Assembly: GCF_002160255.1 (NCBI RefSeq)
Contig: NZ_NFKF01000006.1
Span: 62,001-126,000 of the forward strand
Direction: 5' to 3'
DNA: 64,000 nt
Origin: Olsenella sp. An188
GTDB lineage: Bacteria > Actinomycetota > Coriobacteriia > Coriobacteriales > Atopobiaceae
Below the pieces are notes generated by a model that made no database searches, had not been told where the DNA came from, and saw nothing but the letters and a program-made list of their open reading frames with translations. The position numbers were made by a program, and so were the translations under genes. Of the stretch, positions 15,722 to 23,852 are shown in pieces. How positions within the stretch are numbered: the stretch's first letter is position 1; each line of letters begins with the position of its first letter.

Positions 15722-15973
15722 TTAGAAGCCGAGCGCGTCCCACTGCTGCTCGGTACGCTGCCGGTTGGGCAGCACGTCCTCCTCCATGACGGAGCCCTGA
15801 GCGTCATCGACCACCTTACACATACGCTCAACTGCGTCGTTTACCGCGCGCGCTCCGCTCTTTATGCTCTCTTTCGCCTCATCGGAGAGCAGAAGCCGAT
15901 AGGCAAGGTAGACGGTCCCTGCCGTAAGGGTAGCGATGGTCAGTGTCGTCCTGAGCTTCCTCACTCCGACCAC
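15722..15973 (-). CDS. Small membrane-anchored protein of unknown function
   Basis: 83 residues. One N-terminal transmembrane helix (about residues 10-29, TLTIATLTAGTVYLAYRLLL) is followed by a charged tail. I do not recognise a family. It is the last gene of the parA-parB unit and overlaps the parB stop. A GTG at 15964 (GTGA overlap with parB) is an alternative start. The position suggests co-expression with the chromosome-partition genes. Confidence 0.65.
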   Translation of the reverse strand: MVGVRKLRTTLTIATLTAGTVYLAYRLLLSDEAKESIKSGARAVNDAVERMCKVVDDAQGSVMEEDVLPNRQRTEQQWDALGF

Positions 15974-16830
15974 GTCCCCGGTCCGGCGAGAAGATCCACG
16001 ATGCGCGCGAGCTCATCCTCGCTCTTGAACTCGATCTCAATCTTGTTCTTGCCGCGAACGTTCTTCACCTTGACGTTGGTGTCGAGGGCAAGGCGCATCT
16101 GACGTGCCGCTCGCTTGAAGGACTGGGGCTGAGGTATCCGCACGGGCTTCTCGACGTTCTCCGTGACAGAAAACAGTGGGGCAAGACTTTCTGTCTGACG
16201 CACCGACAGACGCTCGCTCACAACTTTCTCCGCAAGCTTGATACGACCCTCTTCCGATGGGACGGCAAGAATCGCCCTAGCGTGCCCCGCAGTCAGCTTC
16301 CCATCGTCCACAAGCTCCTGGACCTCCTGGGGAAGGTCCAGGAGTCGGAGGGTGTTCGTGATCGCCGAGCGCGACTTTGAGAGCGCCTTGGCGAGCTCCT
16401 CCTGCGTGAGACCCTTCTCCTTGATGAGCTGACGATAGCCCTGGGCCTCCTCAAGCGGGGTGAGGTCGGAACGCTGAAGATTCTCAATGAGGGCGAGCTT
16501 GAAGACCTCCTCGTCAGAGATCTCCTTGATGATGACAGGAACCTCGTCAAGACCCGCGAGCCGAGCGGCCTGGTACCTACGCTCTCCGGCAACTATCTCA
16601 TAGTGGTCACCCTGCTTGCGCACAAGCAGCGGCTGCAGAATTCCGTTCTGCTTAATTGAGTCAGCAAGCTCAGCGAGCTCGTCAGGGTTGAACCTCTTTC
16701 GAGGCTGCCCCTTGTTCGGCTGCACCTTATCAATTGGCAGGGTTGAGTCAGGTCGCATTCCCGCCGTCTCGGCGTCAGCCTCACCAACGAGCAGGCCAAG
16801 CCCCTTTCCGAGGCCGGACTTCTTAGCCAC
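15961..16830 (-). CDS. parB: Chromosome-partition protein ParB (CTPase, parS binder)
   Basis: 289 residues from the GTG at 16830. That start is chosen because AGAGGTGG precedes it and the protein then begins VAKKSGLGKGLGLLV, the usual ParB start. Motifs: GQPRKRF near residue 40, GERRYQAARLAG (CTP-binding box II region), ENLQRSDLTPLEEA (box III) and the helix-turn-helix LTQEELAKALSKSRSAITNT. The C-terminal dimerisation domain ends at LLAGPGTWSE. It overlaps the end of parA by 8 bp. It binds the parS sites at 17.7-18.0 kb and is loaded near the origin. Confidence 0.95.
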   Translation of the reverse strand: MAKKSGLGKGLGLLVGEADAETAGMRPDSTLPIDKVQPNKGQPRKRFNPDELAELADSIKQNGILQPLLVRKQGDHYEIVAGERRYQAARLAGLDEVPVIIKEISDEEVFKLALIENLQRSDLTPLEEAQGYRQLIKEKGLTQEELAKALSKSRSAITNTLRLLDLPQEVQELVDDGKLTAGHARAILAVPSEEGRIKLAEKVVSERLSVRQTESLAPLFSVTENVEKPVRIPQPQSFKRAARQMRLALDTNVKVKNVRGKNKIEIEFKSEDELARIVDLLAGPGTWSE

Positions 16831-17623
16831 GTAGCACCACCTCTTTCGCCAACTTTGAGTAGGCAAGGGCGCCCTTGCTCACACGTGCGTACATAACAAC
16901 GGGAAGTCCGTGACTCGGCGCCTCGGACAGCTTTACGTTGCGAGGAATGATCGTCTTGAACATCTTCTTGCCAAAGTACGACTGAACCTCATCCACAACC
17001 TGCTTGGATAGCGTCGTCCTGCTGTCATACATGGTCATGACGACACCAAAAATCTCAAGACTCGGATTCATGCGCTTCTTGACCATTTGCATTGACTCAA
17101 GGAGCTTTGCTACCCCCTCAAGAGCGTAGTATTCGCACTGAATCGGAATAAGGAGCGAGTCAGCAGCGACGAGCGCGTTGATAGTGAGCAGACCGAGCGA
17201 CGGAGGACAGTCAATGAAAACGTAGTCAAAGTCGTCCTTGACGCGAGAAATCGCCTCCTTGAGTATCGACTCGCGTGCCATCGCAGATACGAGCTCGATT
17301 TCTGCAGTTGCAAGTTGGATAGTCGCCGGAACGATGAAGACGTTAGGCTCGCAGGTTGGAAGAATCGTCTCCTCGATCGGCTGATCGTGAAGAATCACGT
17401 CGTAGATATCGTGCTCAAGTTCTTCTTTCTCAACGCCATAGCCACTTGTTGAGTTTCCTTGAGGGTCAAAGTCAATGACAAGAACCTTTTTCTTGCCCTC
17501 ACCAAGACATGCCGACAGGTTGATGACTGTTGTCGACTTTCCGACACCACCTTTCTGGTTGATGACAGCGACAACCTTTGCATCGCGCTGAGGAAGACCT
17601 CGTTTTACGTCTTTGTAGCTCAT
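16823..17623 (-). CDS. parA: Chromosome-partition ATPase ParA
   Basis: 266 residues. Deviant Walker A KGGVGKSTTVINLSACL (about residue 20), Walker A' DFDPQGNSTSG and Walker B DYVFIDCPPSLGLLTINAL identify a Soj/ParA partition ATPase. ATG 17623 is chosen because GGAGGACAA precedes it; the longer frame reaches back into the parS region. The downstream gene is parB, so they form one unit that segregates the origin. Confidence 0.95.
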   Translation of the reverse strand: MSYKDVKRGLPQRDAKVVAVINQKGGVGKSTTVINLSACLGEGKKKVLVIDFDPQGNSTSGYGVEKEELEHDIYDVILHDQPIEETILPTCEPNVFIVPATIQLATAEIELVSAMARESILKEAISRVKDDFDYVFIDCPPSLGLLTINALVAADSLLIPIQCEYYALEGVAKLLESMQMVKKRMNPSLEIFGVVMTMYDSRTTLSKQVVDEVQSYFGKKMFKTIIPRNVKLSEAPSHGLPVVMYARVSKGALAYSKLAKEVVLRG

Positions 17624-17680
17624 TTGTCCTCCGTGAGTCTTGTTTGGGCACGATATTGCTCTTAACAACTATACGGTATT

Positions 17681-17694
17681 GTTTCACATGAAAC
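17681..17694. promoter_or_regulatory. parS-like site
   Basis: GTTTCACATGAAAC, one change from the canonical GTTTCACGTGAAAC. It lies 58 bp upstream of the parA start codon, so ParB bound here could repress its own unit. Confidence 0.85.
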
Positions 17695-17734
17695 GTGCTC
17701 AATGTTGTTCAGGATTGAGACATTCTACTCATAG

Positions 17735-17772
17735 AGAAACCCGGGCGTTTCACGTGAAACGTCCGGGTTTCT
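17735..17772. promoter_or_regulatory. parS site inside a 38-bp palindrome
   Basis: The canonical core GTTTCACGTGAAAC (17747-17760) is centred in a longer palindrome. AGAAACCCGGGC on the left mirrors GTCCGGGTTTCT on the right with one G-T pair. The flanks are not needed for ParB binding in known systems. Confidence 0.85.
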
Positions 17773-17798
17773 GATAATCACATCTATATACTCACTTT

Positions 17799-17812
17799 GT
17801 TTCACGTGAAAC
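17799..17812. promoter_or_regulatory. parS site
   Basis: Exact GTTTCACGTGAAAC, 8 bp beyond the rsmG stop codon. Confidence 0.9.
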
Positions 17813-17819
17813 CAACTAC

Positions 17820-18566
17820 TCACTCCACCCCAAGAGGCTCCTTGCTAGCAAGTCCCACTCTACGAGGGAGCTTGATCTTACTCTTTAACGTCTTTCTATA
17901 CATGAGGATCTCTCGATGTCCAAGTCCATCTCTCAGTTCAAAGGTTTCACGTGAAACAAAGGCCAAACCACAGAGCTTCGCCGCACGTTCGGCACAGGTA
18001 AGTTCCTCTATCTCAGGACGCGCCTTTTGAATGACGAGAAGACCATCCCGACGAAGGAGAGGCGTTGCGTACTCAATGAGGACATTAGACTGCGCAACGG
18101 CCCGAGCAAAGACATAGTCCTGAGATCCAGGAATCTCATGAGCAAGTTCCTCAACACGGGTGTGGCGAGCCTCGAGACCATCAACACCAAGCTCAGAAAT
18201 GAACTCGTTGACTGCCTTCACCTTCTTACCGACAGAGTCAACGAGAAGTCCGTGAGCTCCGGTCATGACACCAAGAGGAATGCCGGGGAAGCCACCACCC
18301 GTGCCAATGTCAAGAAAGGTGGAGGTAGCCTCAAGACGGACGTCTTGGCAGGCCAACGGAAGAAGCGAGTCAACAACATGAAGCGTCACGGCTGAGGAAG
18401 GGTCAACGATCCTCGTGAGATTGACGACCTTATTCTTCTCTATGAGTAGCTCAAGGTGACCAACGAGCTTAGTGGCCTTGTCCTCAGGACAGTCAATGCC
18501 AAACGATCCAAGCTCGCTCATGACCTGAGTAACAAGGGTCAGAGTATTCTTGCAGGGCGTCGTCAT
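17820..18566 (-). CDS. rsmG: 16S rRNA (guanine-527-N7)-methyltransferase RsmG
   Basis: 248 residues. It makes m7G527 in 16S rRNA. The SAM-binding motif FLDIGTGGGFPGIPL (about residue 88), VVDSLLPL and the ARAVAQ motif are typical of RsmG/GidB. GGAG precedes the ATG. The gene sits between jag and parA, the conserved order near bacterial origins. Its 3' half carries a parS site. Confidence 0.95.
   Translation of the reverse strand: MTTPCKNTLTLVTQVMSELGSFGIDCPEDKATKLVGHLELLIEKNKVVNLTRIVDPSSAVTLHVVDSLLPLACQDVRLEATSTFLDIGTGGGFPGIPLGVMTGAHGLLVDSVGKKVKAVNEFISELGVDGLEARHTRVEELAHEIPGSQDYVFARAVAQSNVLIEYATPLLRRDGLLVIQKARPEIEELTCAERAAKLCGLAFVSRETFELRDGLGHREILMYRKTLKSKIKLPRRVGLASKEPLGVE
17944..17957. promoter_or_regulatory. 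parS site within rsmG
   Basis: Exact GTTTCACGTGAAAC inside the rsmG coding region, the fourth site in 277 bp. Confidence 0.9.
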
Positions 18567-18625
18567 AGGAAACTCCGATCGGACGATGACAAAAAGTCAC
18601 GAGTCGAAAGAAATTGGCAAGAGAA

Positions 18626-18653
18626 GAGGGAGGCTGCCGTGGCAACCTCCCTC
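18626..18653 (-). terminator. Terminator after jag
   Basis: On the minus strand GAGGGAGGTTGCC pairs with GGCAGCCTCCCTC and is followed by TTCTCTT. It separates the rpmH-jag unit from rsmG. Confidence 0.75.
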
Positions 18654-18688
18654 ATAGGATAGCGTTCGCTGGAGAACGAAGTGAGCGT

Positions 18689-19249
18689 CTACCGAACGGC
18701 CGTGATGACCACGTGACGGTCAGGCTCCTCACCCTCAGAGTGAGTCACGACCTCATCGTCATCGACGAGCGCCAGGTGAATGAGGCGACGCTCGTAGGCG
18801 TTCATGGGAGCAAGGGAAACCTTGCCGCCACGCTGCTTGGCGCGAGCGGCGGAGGAGCGGGCGATCTCCTCGAGCTTGTGACGACGGCGGCTCTTGTAGC
18901 TCTCGATGTCGACGACCACGGGATAGTAGAACTTGATACGGCTGCTGAGGAGCGAAGTGAGAACCATCTGCAGCGCGTCGAGCGTACGCCCATGACGGCC
19001 AATGAGAACGGCGAGGTCCCCGCCACTGACGTCGAGGATGAGCTCCCCGTTGTCTCCGTCGTACTCGTCAATGGAGCAGCGGTCCTCACCAAAGAGGGAG
19101 AGGATACCCTTGAGATAGTCCACCGCAAGGTCTGCTATGGCGTCCATCTCTTCGTCGGTCAGCTCGATGCCGGCCTCGTAGTGCTCTCGGATGGAGGAGA
19201 AGTCATCCTCAGCAAGGCTCTCGGCACTCATGCGCTCTTCCTCGGCCAT
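18689..19249 (-). CDS. jag: Jag/KhpB RNA-binding protein (KH and R3H domains)
   Basis: 186 residues. A KH domain (residues about 70-120, LAVLIGRHGRTLDALQMVL) and an R3H domain (RRRHKLEEIARSSAARA ... MNAYERRLIHLAL) identify the SpoIIIJ-associated Jag/KhpB family. The protein binds RNA and affects cell division in other bacteria. The jag N-terminal domain is replaced by a short acidic segment. ATG 19249 is chosen because GGAGGATAG lies upstream. It follows yidC as usual. Confidence 0.93.
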   Translation of the reverse strand: MAEEERMSAESLAEDDFSSIREHYEAGIELTDEEMDAIADLAVDYLKGILSLFGEDRCSIDEYDGDNGELILDVSGGDLAVLIGRHGRTLDALQMVLTSLLSSRIKFYYPVVVDIESYKSRRRHKLEEIARSSAARAKQRGGKVSLAPMNAYERRLIHLALVDDDEVVTHSEGEEPDRHVVITAVR

Positions 19250-19317
19250 ACTATCCTCCGATAAAACAATAGTCAAACTAAATACTCTGAATCACAGCTG
19301 GTGATAGGTAGTTTTGC

Positions 19318-20079
19318 CTAACCCTTCTTGTGCGGGCGTGGCTTCTTCTCGCGACGGACCACGTCAACCTCGACGGGGCGGTTTGCCGCCTCGGCCTCAG
19401 CCTCGGCCTTGGCCTTCTCCATGACGCGCTTGGTGATCACCTGCTGCTGGATAACCTGCCACAGGGAGGACGTCACGTAGTAGAGCAGGACGGCCGCCGG
19501 GCAGGAGGCCCAGCCAAACCAGAGCATCATGATCGACATGACGCCGCCCATGAGGTAGGACGAGGAGCGCTGCTCGGCAGGCTGGTTGCGTGCCGTGAGG
19601 ACCATCGGCAAAAACGTCAGGGCGCCGAAGGCGACGTCGAAGGCAACGTAGGGCAGCGCGGCGACGATGCCGGACTGCTCGACGACCTGCGCGACGGACA
19701 GCGAGATGGACGGGAGGATGTTGAAGAAGCACGCCCACTCGGGGACGGCGCGCACGACGGAGAAGAGACCAAAGAAGACCGGCATCTGAAGGAGCAGGGG
19801 CAGGCAGCCGCCGAGCGGGTTGAACTTCATGTCCGCGTAGACCTTGCGCAGCTCCTCCTGCATGCGCACGGGATCGTCCGCATAGCGCTCCTGGATCTCC
19901 TGGAGCTTGGGCTGAACCACCTGCATGCGCGCCGTGGACTTGGTCGAGTGCGTCATCAGCGGCGTCAGGAGAAGACGGATGATGAGCGTAAGGACGATGA
20001 CGGCGAGGCCGTAGTCGTGGGTGAAGCCGTAGAGGCTGTTCAGCACCCAAGTCAGAAAGTTAATAAACCATTCCCACAT
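19318..20079 (-). CDS. yidC: Membrane protein insertase YidC
   Basis: 253 residues, YidC/Oxa1 family, Gram-positive length. Five hydrophobic segments are visible. The conserved Arg for substrate contact lies in LIIRLLLTPLM (about residue 35), followed by a cytoplasmic hairpin with KLQEIQERYADDP. NPLGGCLPLLLQMPVFFGLF is the second signature. A basic tail ends in KKPRPHKKG, typical for ribosome contact. It lies 23 bp after yidD. Confidence 0.95.
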   Translation of the reverse strand: MWEWFINFLTWVLNSLYGFTHDYGLAVIVLTLIIRLLLTPLMTHSTKSTARMQVVQPKLQEIQERYADDPVRMQEELRKVYADMKFNPLGGCLPLLLQMPVFFGLFSVVRAVPEWACFFNILPSISLSVAQVVEQSGIVAALPYVAFDVAFGALTFLPMVLTARNQPAEQRSSSYLMGGVMSIMMLWFGWASCPAAVLLYYVTSSLWQVIQQQVITKRVMEKAKAEAEAEAANRPVEVDVVRREKKPRPHKKG

Positions 20080-20102
20080 GGTTCCTCCGTGGCCCGCGCC
20101 CC

Positions 20103-20339
20103 TCAGGGCACGGGGTCATATCCGCCTGCATGGAGGGGGTGGCACCTGAGGATCCTGCGAGCCGCGAGGGAGCCTCCCCTGATGAGTCCGTACCGTTCGA
20201 TGGCCTGGCACGCGTACTGGGAGCACGTGGGGACGTAGATGCACCGCGCACGAAGCAGCGGGGACACGCGCCTCTGGTAGAGGCCAATCGCGGCCAGGGC
20301 CGCGCGTGCCGCCAGCGAGCGTCGTGCGACGGCGCCCAC
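20103..20339 (-). CDS. yidD: Membrane protein insertion efficiency factor YidD
   Basis: 78 residues with the family core [20 protein letters not shown] then [11 protein letters not shown] and a C-terminal [14 protein letters not shown]. It assists YidC-dependent insertion. The GTG start is one base after the rnpA stop, so translation is coupled. Confidence 0.94.
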   Translation of the reverse strand: MGAVARRSLAARAALAAIGLYQRRVSPLLRARCIYVPTCSQYACQAIERYGLIRGGSLAARRILRCHPLHAGGYDPVP

Positions 20340-20340
20340 C

Positions 20341-20661
20341 CTAGGCCCCTGCCCGCTCGAGGAGCCTCCTCAGCGCGACGGCGACCTGCTCGGGGGAGCT
20401 GTCGTGCGTCCTGTGCGTCGAGAGGAGAATTACGTCGAAGCCGTCTCTCGGAAGCCCGGACAGCCGCGCGGCCTCCCTGAGGACGCGCTTGCACCGGTTC
20501 CTGAAGACGGCGTTGCCAAGCCGCTTTGCCGCGACGAAGGCGACCCTACCAGGGCCGCCTTCGTCGAGACGCATCACTCGAATCCGCAGAAATGAGTCGT
20601 TGAGCCTCTTTCCGCGCGAGAAGACCGTCTCAAAATCTCTCTTGGACTTGATGGTCTTCAT
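20341..20661 (-). CDS. rnpA: Ribonuclease P protein component
   Basis: 106 residues. The signature [20 protein letters not shown] (about residues 45-64) is the RNase P protein RNR motif. It is the protein partner of the catalytic RNA in tRNA 5' maturation. It lies 12 bp after rpmH in the conserved rpmH-rnpA-yidD-yidC order. The RNA gene (rnpB) was not seen in this window. Confidence 0.96.
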   Translation of the reverse strand: MKTIKSKRDFETVFSRGKRLNDSFLRIRVMRLDEGGPGRVAFVAAKRLGNAVFRNRCKRVLREAARLSGLPRDGFDVILLSTHRTHDSSPEQVAVALRRLLERAGA

Positions 20662-20673
20662 CGTGTGAGGGTC

Positions 20674-20808
20674 TTAGACGGTGAGACGCTTGCGACCCTT
20701 GGCACGACGACGGGCGAGGACGGCGCGGCCGCCCTTGGTGGCCATGCGGGCACGGAAGCCGTGCGTGGTGGCGCGCTTACGCTTGTTGGGCTGATACGTA
20801 CGCTTCAT
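20674..20808 (-). CDS. rpmH: 50S ribosomal protein L34
   Basis: 44 residues beginning [18 protein letters not shown] and ending KGRKRLTV, the whole length of L34. A GGGAGGAATAG ribosome binding site precedes the ATG. It is the first gene of the minus-strand unit leaving the origin. Confidence 0.98.
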   Translation of the reverse strand: MKRTYQPNKRKRATTHGFRARMATKGGRAVLARRRAKGRKRLTV

Positions 20809-21157
20809 AGCTATTCCTCCCGGTTGGGCATGAACTTCCATTAGAGCAATAAGCTCAGAGATTGTAAGGGTCTTCCCCGCGACATGTCAATTTACGCGTC
20901 AGAGAATCTCCACGTTTTGCCCGCTCAGCGCCGCCGCGCGCCTGAGAGGACGAGAATCCATTTCATGCACGGTTGGAACCATATTTTCAAATCGGCGAAA
21001 TGTGTTTCTCGCATGCTATGATTTTGCAACGCGTTTCATCGGGATTTTCCAAGTTTTCTACTATTGTTCGTCCGCTGTAGAAAACTTTCGTTCATATCGA
21101 ATTCTCAGTGAAAAGTTTTCGACATCCGATGAACAGATGTAGAAAGGGGGACGGACG
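20809..21157. other. Origin-proximal intergenic region with DnaA-box-like sites
   Basis: AT-richer than its surroundings, between rpmH and the GHKL gene, the usual place of oriC elements. Nonamers like TTTTCNACA: TTTTCTACT (21054, +), TTTTCTACA (21076-21084, -), TTTTCGACA (21116-21124, +), CTTTCTACA (21138-21146, -). The first two form a 10-bp inverted repeat AGTTTTCTAC / GTAGAAAACT. No canonical TTATCCACA is present. Confidence 0.7.
20861..20890 (-). promoter_or_regulatory. rpmH promoter
   Basis: On the minus strand TTGACA (20885-20890), an 18-bp spacer and TACAAT (20861-20866) predict a start about 45 nt upstream of the rpmH ATG. Confidence 0.8.
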
Positions 21158-22213
21158 ATGGCGCGGGACTTCTACCCGTTTGTGGAAAAGGACGGCGAGA
21201 AGGACGCGGCGCAGGAGGATGCCACGGCCTGCGAGGTCCATCACCCGGCGCGCATCGCCGTCTACGACGACGCCTCGGCCGCCCCGCGCGTGGTGGTCAT
21301 AGAGCCGTGCGACGTGCGCGACTACCTCGAGCAGATAACCGCGGCGGTGAACCGCCTCTCGCACGAGCAGGGGGGAACCATCCCCTTCATGGTCATCAGG
21401 GAGATCGTGGAGAACTTCATCCACGCCTACTTCCAGGCGCCCACGATCACCATCCTCGACGGCGGGGACACGATCCGCTTCTCAGACCAGGGCCCGGGCA
21501 TCAAGGAGAAGTCCCTGGCCATGGAGTACGGCACAAGCTCGGCGACCGAGGAGATGAAGCACTACATCCGCGGCGTTGGGAGCGGGCTGCCCTACGTGCA
21601 GCAGTACATGACGGACAAGGGCGGCAGCCTCGAGATAGAGGACAACATTGCCGGGGGCACGGTGGTCACGATCTCCACGCGCCCGCGCGAGGAGGCGCGC
21701 GCCGTCTCCGGGGCGGGCGAGGAGCGCGAGGACGCCACCGTCCCCGAGGTGGCGTGGCAGCAGCCGTGGGCGCAGCAGCCGTGGCCCGGCACCTACCCGC
21801 AGCAGGCCCCCTACCAGCAGGGATACCCCCAGCAGCCGTGGGCGCAGCCGACCGCCGCGCCCGGTGCGTGGCCCCAGGCCGCGCCGGCAGCCCAGCCGTG
21901 GCAGCAGCCGTGGCCCCAGGGGGCGCCGACACCCCAGCAGCCGTGGGCGCAGCCGCAGCCCTGGCCTGGCCCCGCCGAGCCGCAGGCCACGCCGGCGCCG
22001 GCGGTGCCAGCGGTCACGATCGACGAGCGCGGCCACCAGGCGCTCGCGTTTCTCGCCGAGCACGGGGCCGGGGGGCCCACCGAGCTCGTGCGCGCCTTCG
22101 GCTCGTCCGCTGCCACGTGGTCGCGCGCCCTCTCCTCGCTCACGGCGCAGGGTCTCGTGGTCAAGGTCGGCCAGAAGTACCAGCTGACGGCCATCGGCCG
22201 GACGTTCGCCTAG
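21158..22213 (+). CDS. GHKL-fold ATP-binding protein with Pro/Gln/Trp-rich linker and winged-helix C-terminus
   Basis: 351 residues. Residues about 55-175 form a histidine-kinase-like ATPase: N box REIVENFIHAYF, G1 FSDQGPGIKEKSL, G2-like RGVGSGLPYVQQYM. There is no His phosphoacceptor. Residues about 190-285 are a low-complexity linker rich in QQPW/PWAQ repeats. The last 65 residues look like a winged helix (ERGHQALAFLAEHGAGGPTE). It resembles anti-sigma/SpoIIAB-type kinases coupled to a DNA-binding tail. It lies directly between rpmH and dnaA. Exact role unknown. The start has AGAAAGGGGGA upstream. Confidence 0.8.
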   Translation: MARDFYPFVEKDGEKDAAQEDATACEVHHPARIAVYDDASAAPRVVVIEPCDVRDYLEQITAAVNRLSHEQGGTIPFMVIREIVENFIHAYFQAPTITILDGGDTIRFSDQGPGIKEKSLAMEYGTSSATEEMKHYIRGVGSGLPYVQQYMTDKGGSLEIEDNIAGGTVVTISTRPREEARAVSGAGEEREDATVPEVAWQQPWAQQPWPGTYPQQAPYQQGYPQQPWAQPTAAPGAWPQAAPAAQPWQQPWPQGAPTPQQPWAQPQPWPGPAEPQATPAPAVPAVTIDERGHQALAFLAEHGAGGPTELVRAFGSSAATWSRALSSLTAQGLVVKVGQKYQLTAIGRTFA

Positions 22214-22228
22214 CTCCCCTCGGAGAAG

Positions 22229-22269
22229 TTATCAACAATCGCTATACTAGGTCTCCGACTTTTTCGACA
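22229..22269 (+). promoter_or_regulatory. dnaA upstream region: two DnaA-box-like sites around a -10
   Basis: TTATCAACA (22229-22237) and TTTTCGACA (22261-22269) flank TATACT (22243-22248) in the 73-bp gap before dnaA. The layout suggests DnaA autoregulation. No good -35 is visible. Confidence 0.6.
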
Positions 22270-22286
22270 ATGGGAAACGTGGGACC

Positions 22287-23852
22287 ATGGAACTCTCCTT
22301 TGAAACGGACGCCGAGGCACTCTGGCAGGACACGCTCGACCTTCTCGCCGGCGAGAACCTCCCCGAGGCGGTGCTCGCCATGCTCAGGAACTGCACGCCG
22401 ACCGGCATGGACGAGGGCGTGCTGCACCTCGAGACGCCGATGAGGCTCGTGCTCAAGACCGTCTCCAAGAACTCCGAGCTGATCGAGGGCGTGCTCTCCA
22501 CCGCCGCCTTCCAGCCGATGAGGCTCGACATCACCTTCGCCCAGGCAAACGCGCAGCCCGCGGCGGCAGCCGCACGGCGATCGACGATGACCCGCGACGA
22601 GGCGGACCGCTGGGCGGCGGAGACCTCGGGCGCGCGTCCGACGCCGCCCGCTCCCGCCGCGAGCGCCTTCATGGAGGACACCTGGGACGAGGGCTCGGCG
22701 GTGGCGGCGCGCGAGGCCGAGAACCGCAGGCGCCGCGAGCGCAACCCCCTCGTGGAGGACATCTCCGCCACGACCTCCAAGCTCACGTTCGACCGCTTCG
22801 TCCGCGGTGACGAGAACGACATCGCCTACCAGGCCGCCCTGCAGGTGGCAAACGGCATGAACAGCACCTACAACCCGCTGTTCATCTACGGGAAGAGCGG
22901 CCTGGGCAAGACCCACCTGCTGCGGGCCGTGCAGAACTACATAGCGCGCAACGACCCGTCGCGCCTGTGCGTCTACCGAGACGCCTCGACCTTCATCACC
23001 GACTACACCGAGGCCATGCGCCACTCCGAGCGCTCGGCCGCCTCGGTCCTGCGCCAAAACTACGCCGACATCGACGTGCTCATCATCGACGACGTCCAGA
23101 AGATGGCCGGCAAGGCGGGCACCATCGGGTTCTTCTTCGACACCTTCAACGAGCTCATCGGCAACGGCAAGCAGATCGTGCTCGCCGCCGACCGGACCCC
23201 GGCGCAGCTCGGCATGGGCAAGGACGGCTTCGACGAGCGCGTGACGAGCCGCCTGGGCTCGGGCTTCACGGCGCCGATCCAGGTCCCGAGCTACGAGCTC
23301 AAGCTTCGTCTCATCGAGACCTTCTGCGAGCGGATGCGCGAGGACGCCCTGCGCGAGAACGTGCCGGCGCTCTCCGGCTCCATCCCCGACTCGGCGCGCC
23401 AGTACATGGCCGAGCGCGCTGGCACCAACATCCGCGTCATCGAGGGCTTCTGCCAGCGCTGCCTGTTTGCGGCCACGACCGCCGAGCGCGCGGGCGGCGA
23501 GCTCAGGCGCGAGGAGATCGAGTCGATAGCCCGAGAGTGCTGGCCGAGCGCCGGCCGCTCCGTCTCCATCGAGGACGTCCAGAGGGCGGTGGAGAAGTAC
23601 TACGACATAGACCACTCGAGCCTCGTGGGAAACAAGCGCCACAAGTCGCTCATGGAGGCCCGCCACGTGGCCATCTGGCTCTCGCGCGAGCTGTGCGACC
23701 GCACGCTCGCCGACATCGGCAAGCACTTCGGCGGCCGCAGCCACGCCACGATCATGCACAGCATCAGCGTCGTGGACGACGCCAAGCGCGAGGACAAGAG
23801 CTTCTACGACCGCCTCATGCAGATCCGCGAGTCGATAACCGGAAACGCGTGA
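22287..23852 (+). CDS. dnaA: Chromosomal replication initiator DnaA (divergent)
   Basis: 521 residues with the usual four domains: I (about 1-90), a variable linker (to about 165), AAA+ (Walker A YGKSGLGKTHLL, Walker B LIIDDVQKM) and a DNA-binding domain from about 420. The AAA+ box VII is unusual: SRLGSGFTAPI instead of SRFxWGL. The DNA-binding signature is GGRSHATI instead of GGRDHTTV, and LPEIG has become LADIG. By alignment to E. coli, R451 equals R399 (kept), A475 equals P423, S485 equals D433 and A487 equals T435. These are base-contacting positions, so box specificity should differ. Confidence 0.95.
   Translation: MELSFETDAEALWQDTLDLLAGENLPEAVLAMLRNCTPTGMDEGVLHLETPMRLVLKTVSKNSELIEGVLSTAAFQPMRLDITFAQANAQPAAAAARRSTMTRDEADRWAAETSGARPTPPAPAASAFMEDTWDEGSAVAAREAENRRRRERNPLVEDISATTSKLTFDRFVRGDENDIAYQAALQVANGMNSTYNPLFIYGKSGLGKTHLLRAVQNYIARNDPSRLCVYRDASTFITDYTEAMRHSERSAASVLRQNYADIDVLIIDDVQKMAGKAGTIGFFFDTFNELIGNGKQIVLAADRTPAQLGMGKDGFDERVTSRLGSGFTAPIQVPSYELKLRLIETFCERMREDALRENVPALSGSIPDSARQYMAERAGTNIRVIEGFCQRCLFAATTAERAGGELRREEIESIARECWPSAGRSVSIEDVQRAVEKYYDIDHSSLVGNKRHKSLMEARHVAIWLSRELCDRTLADIGKHFGGRSHATIMHSISVVDDAKREDKSFYDRLMQIRESITGNA

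Noticed and set aside
22287-22289. dnaA frameshift, suspected because domain motifs were unusual
   Set aside because: The frame is open throughout, and all four domains and both Walker motifs are in one frame; the oddities are substitutions.
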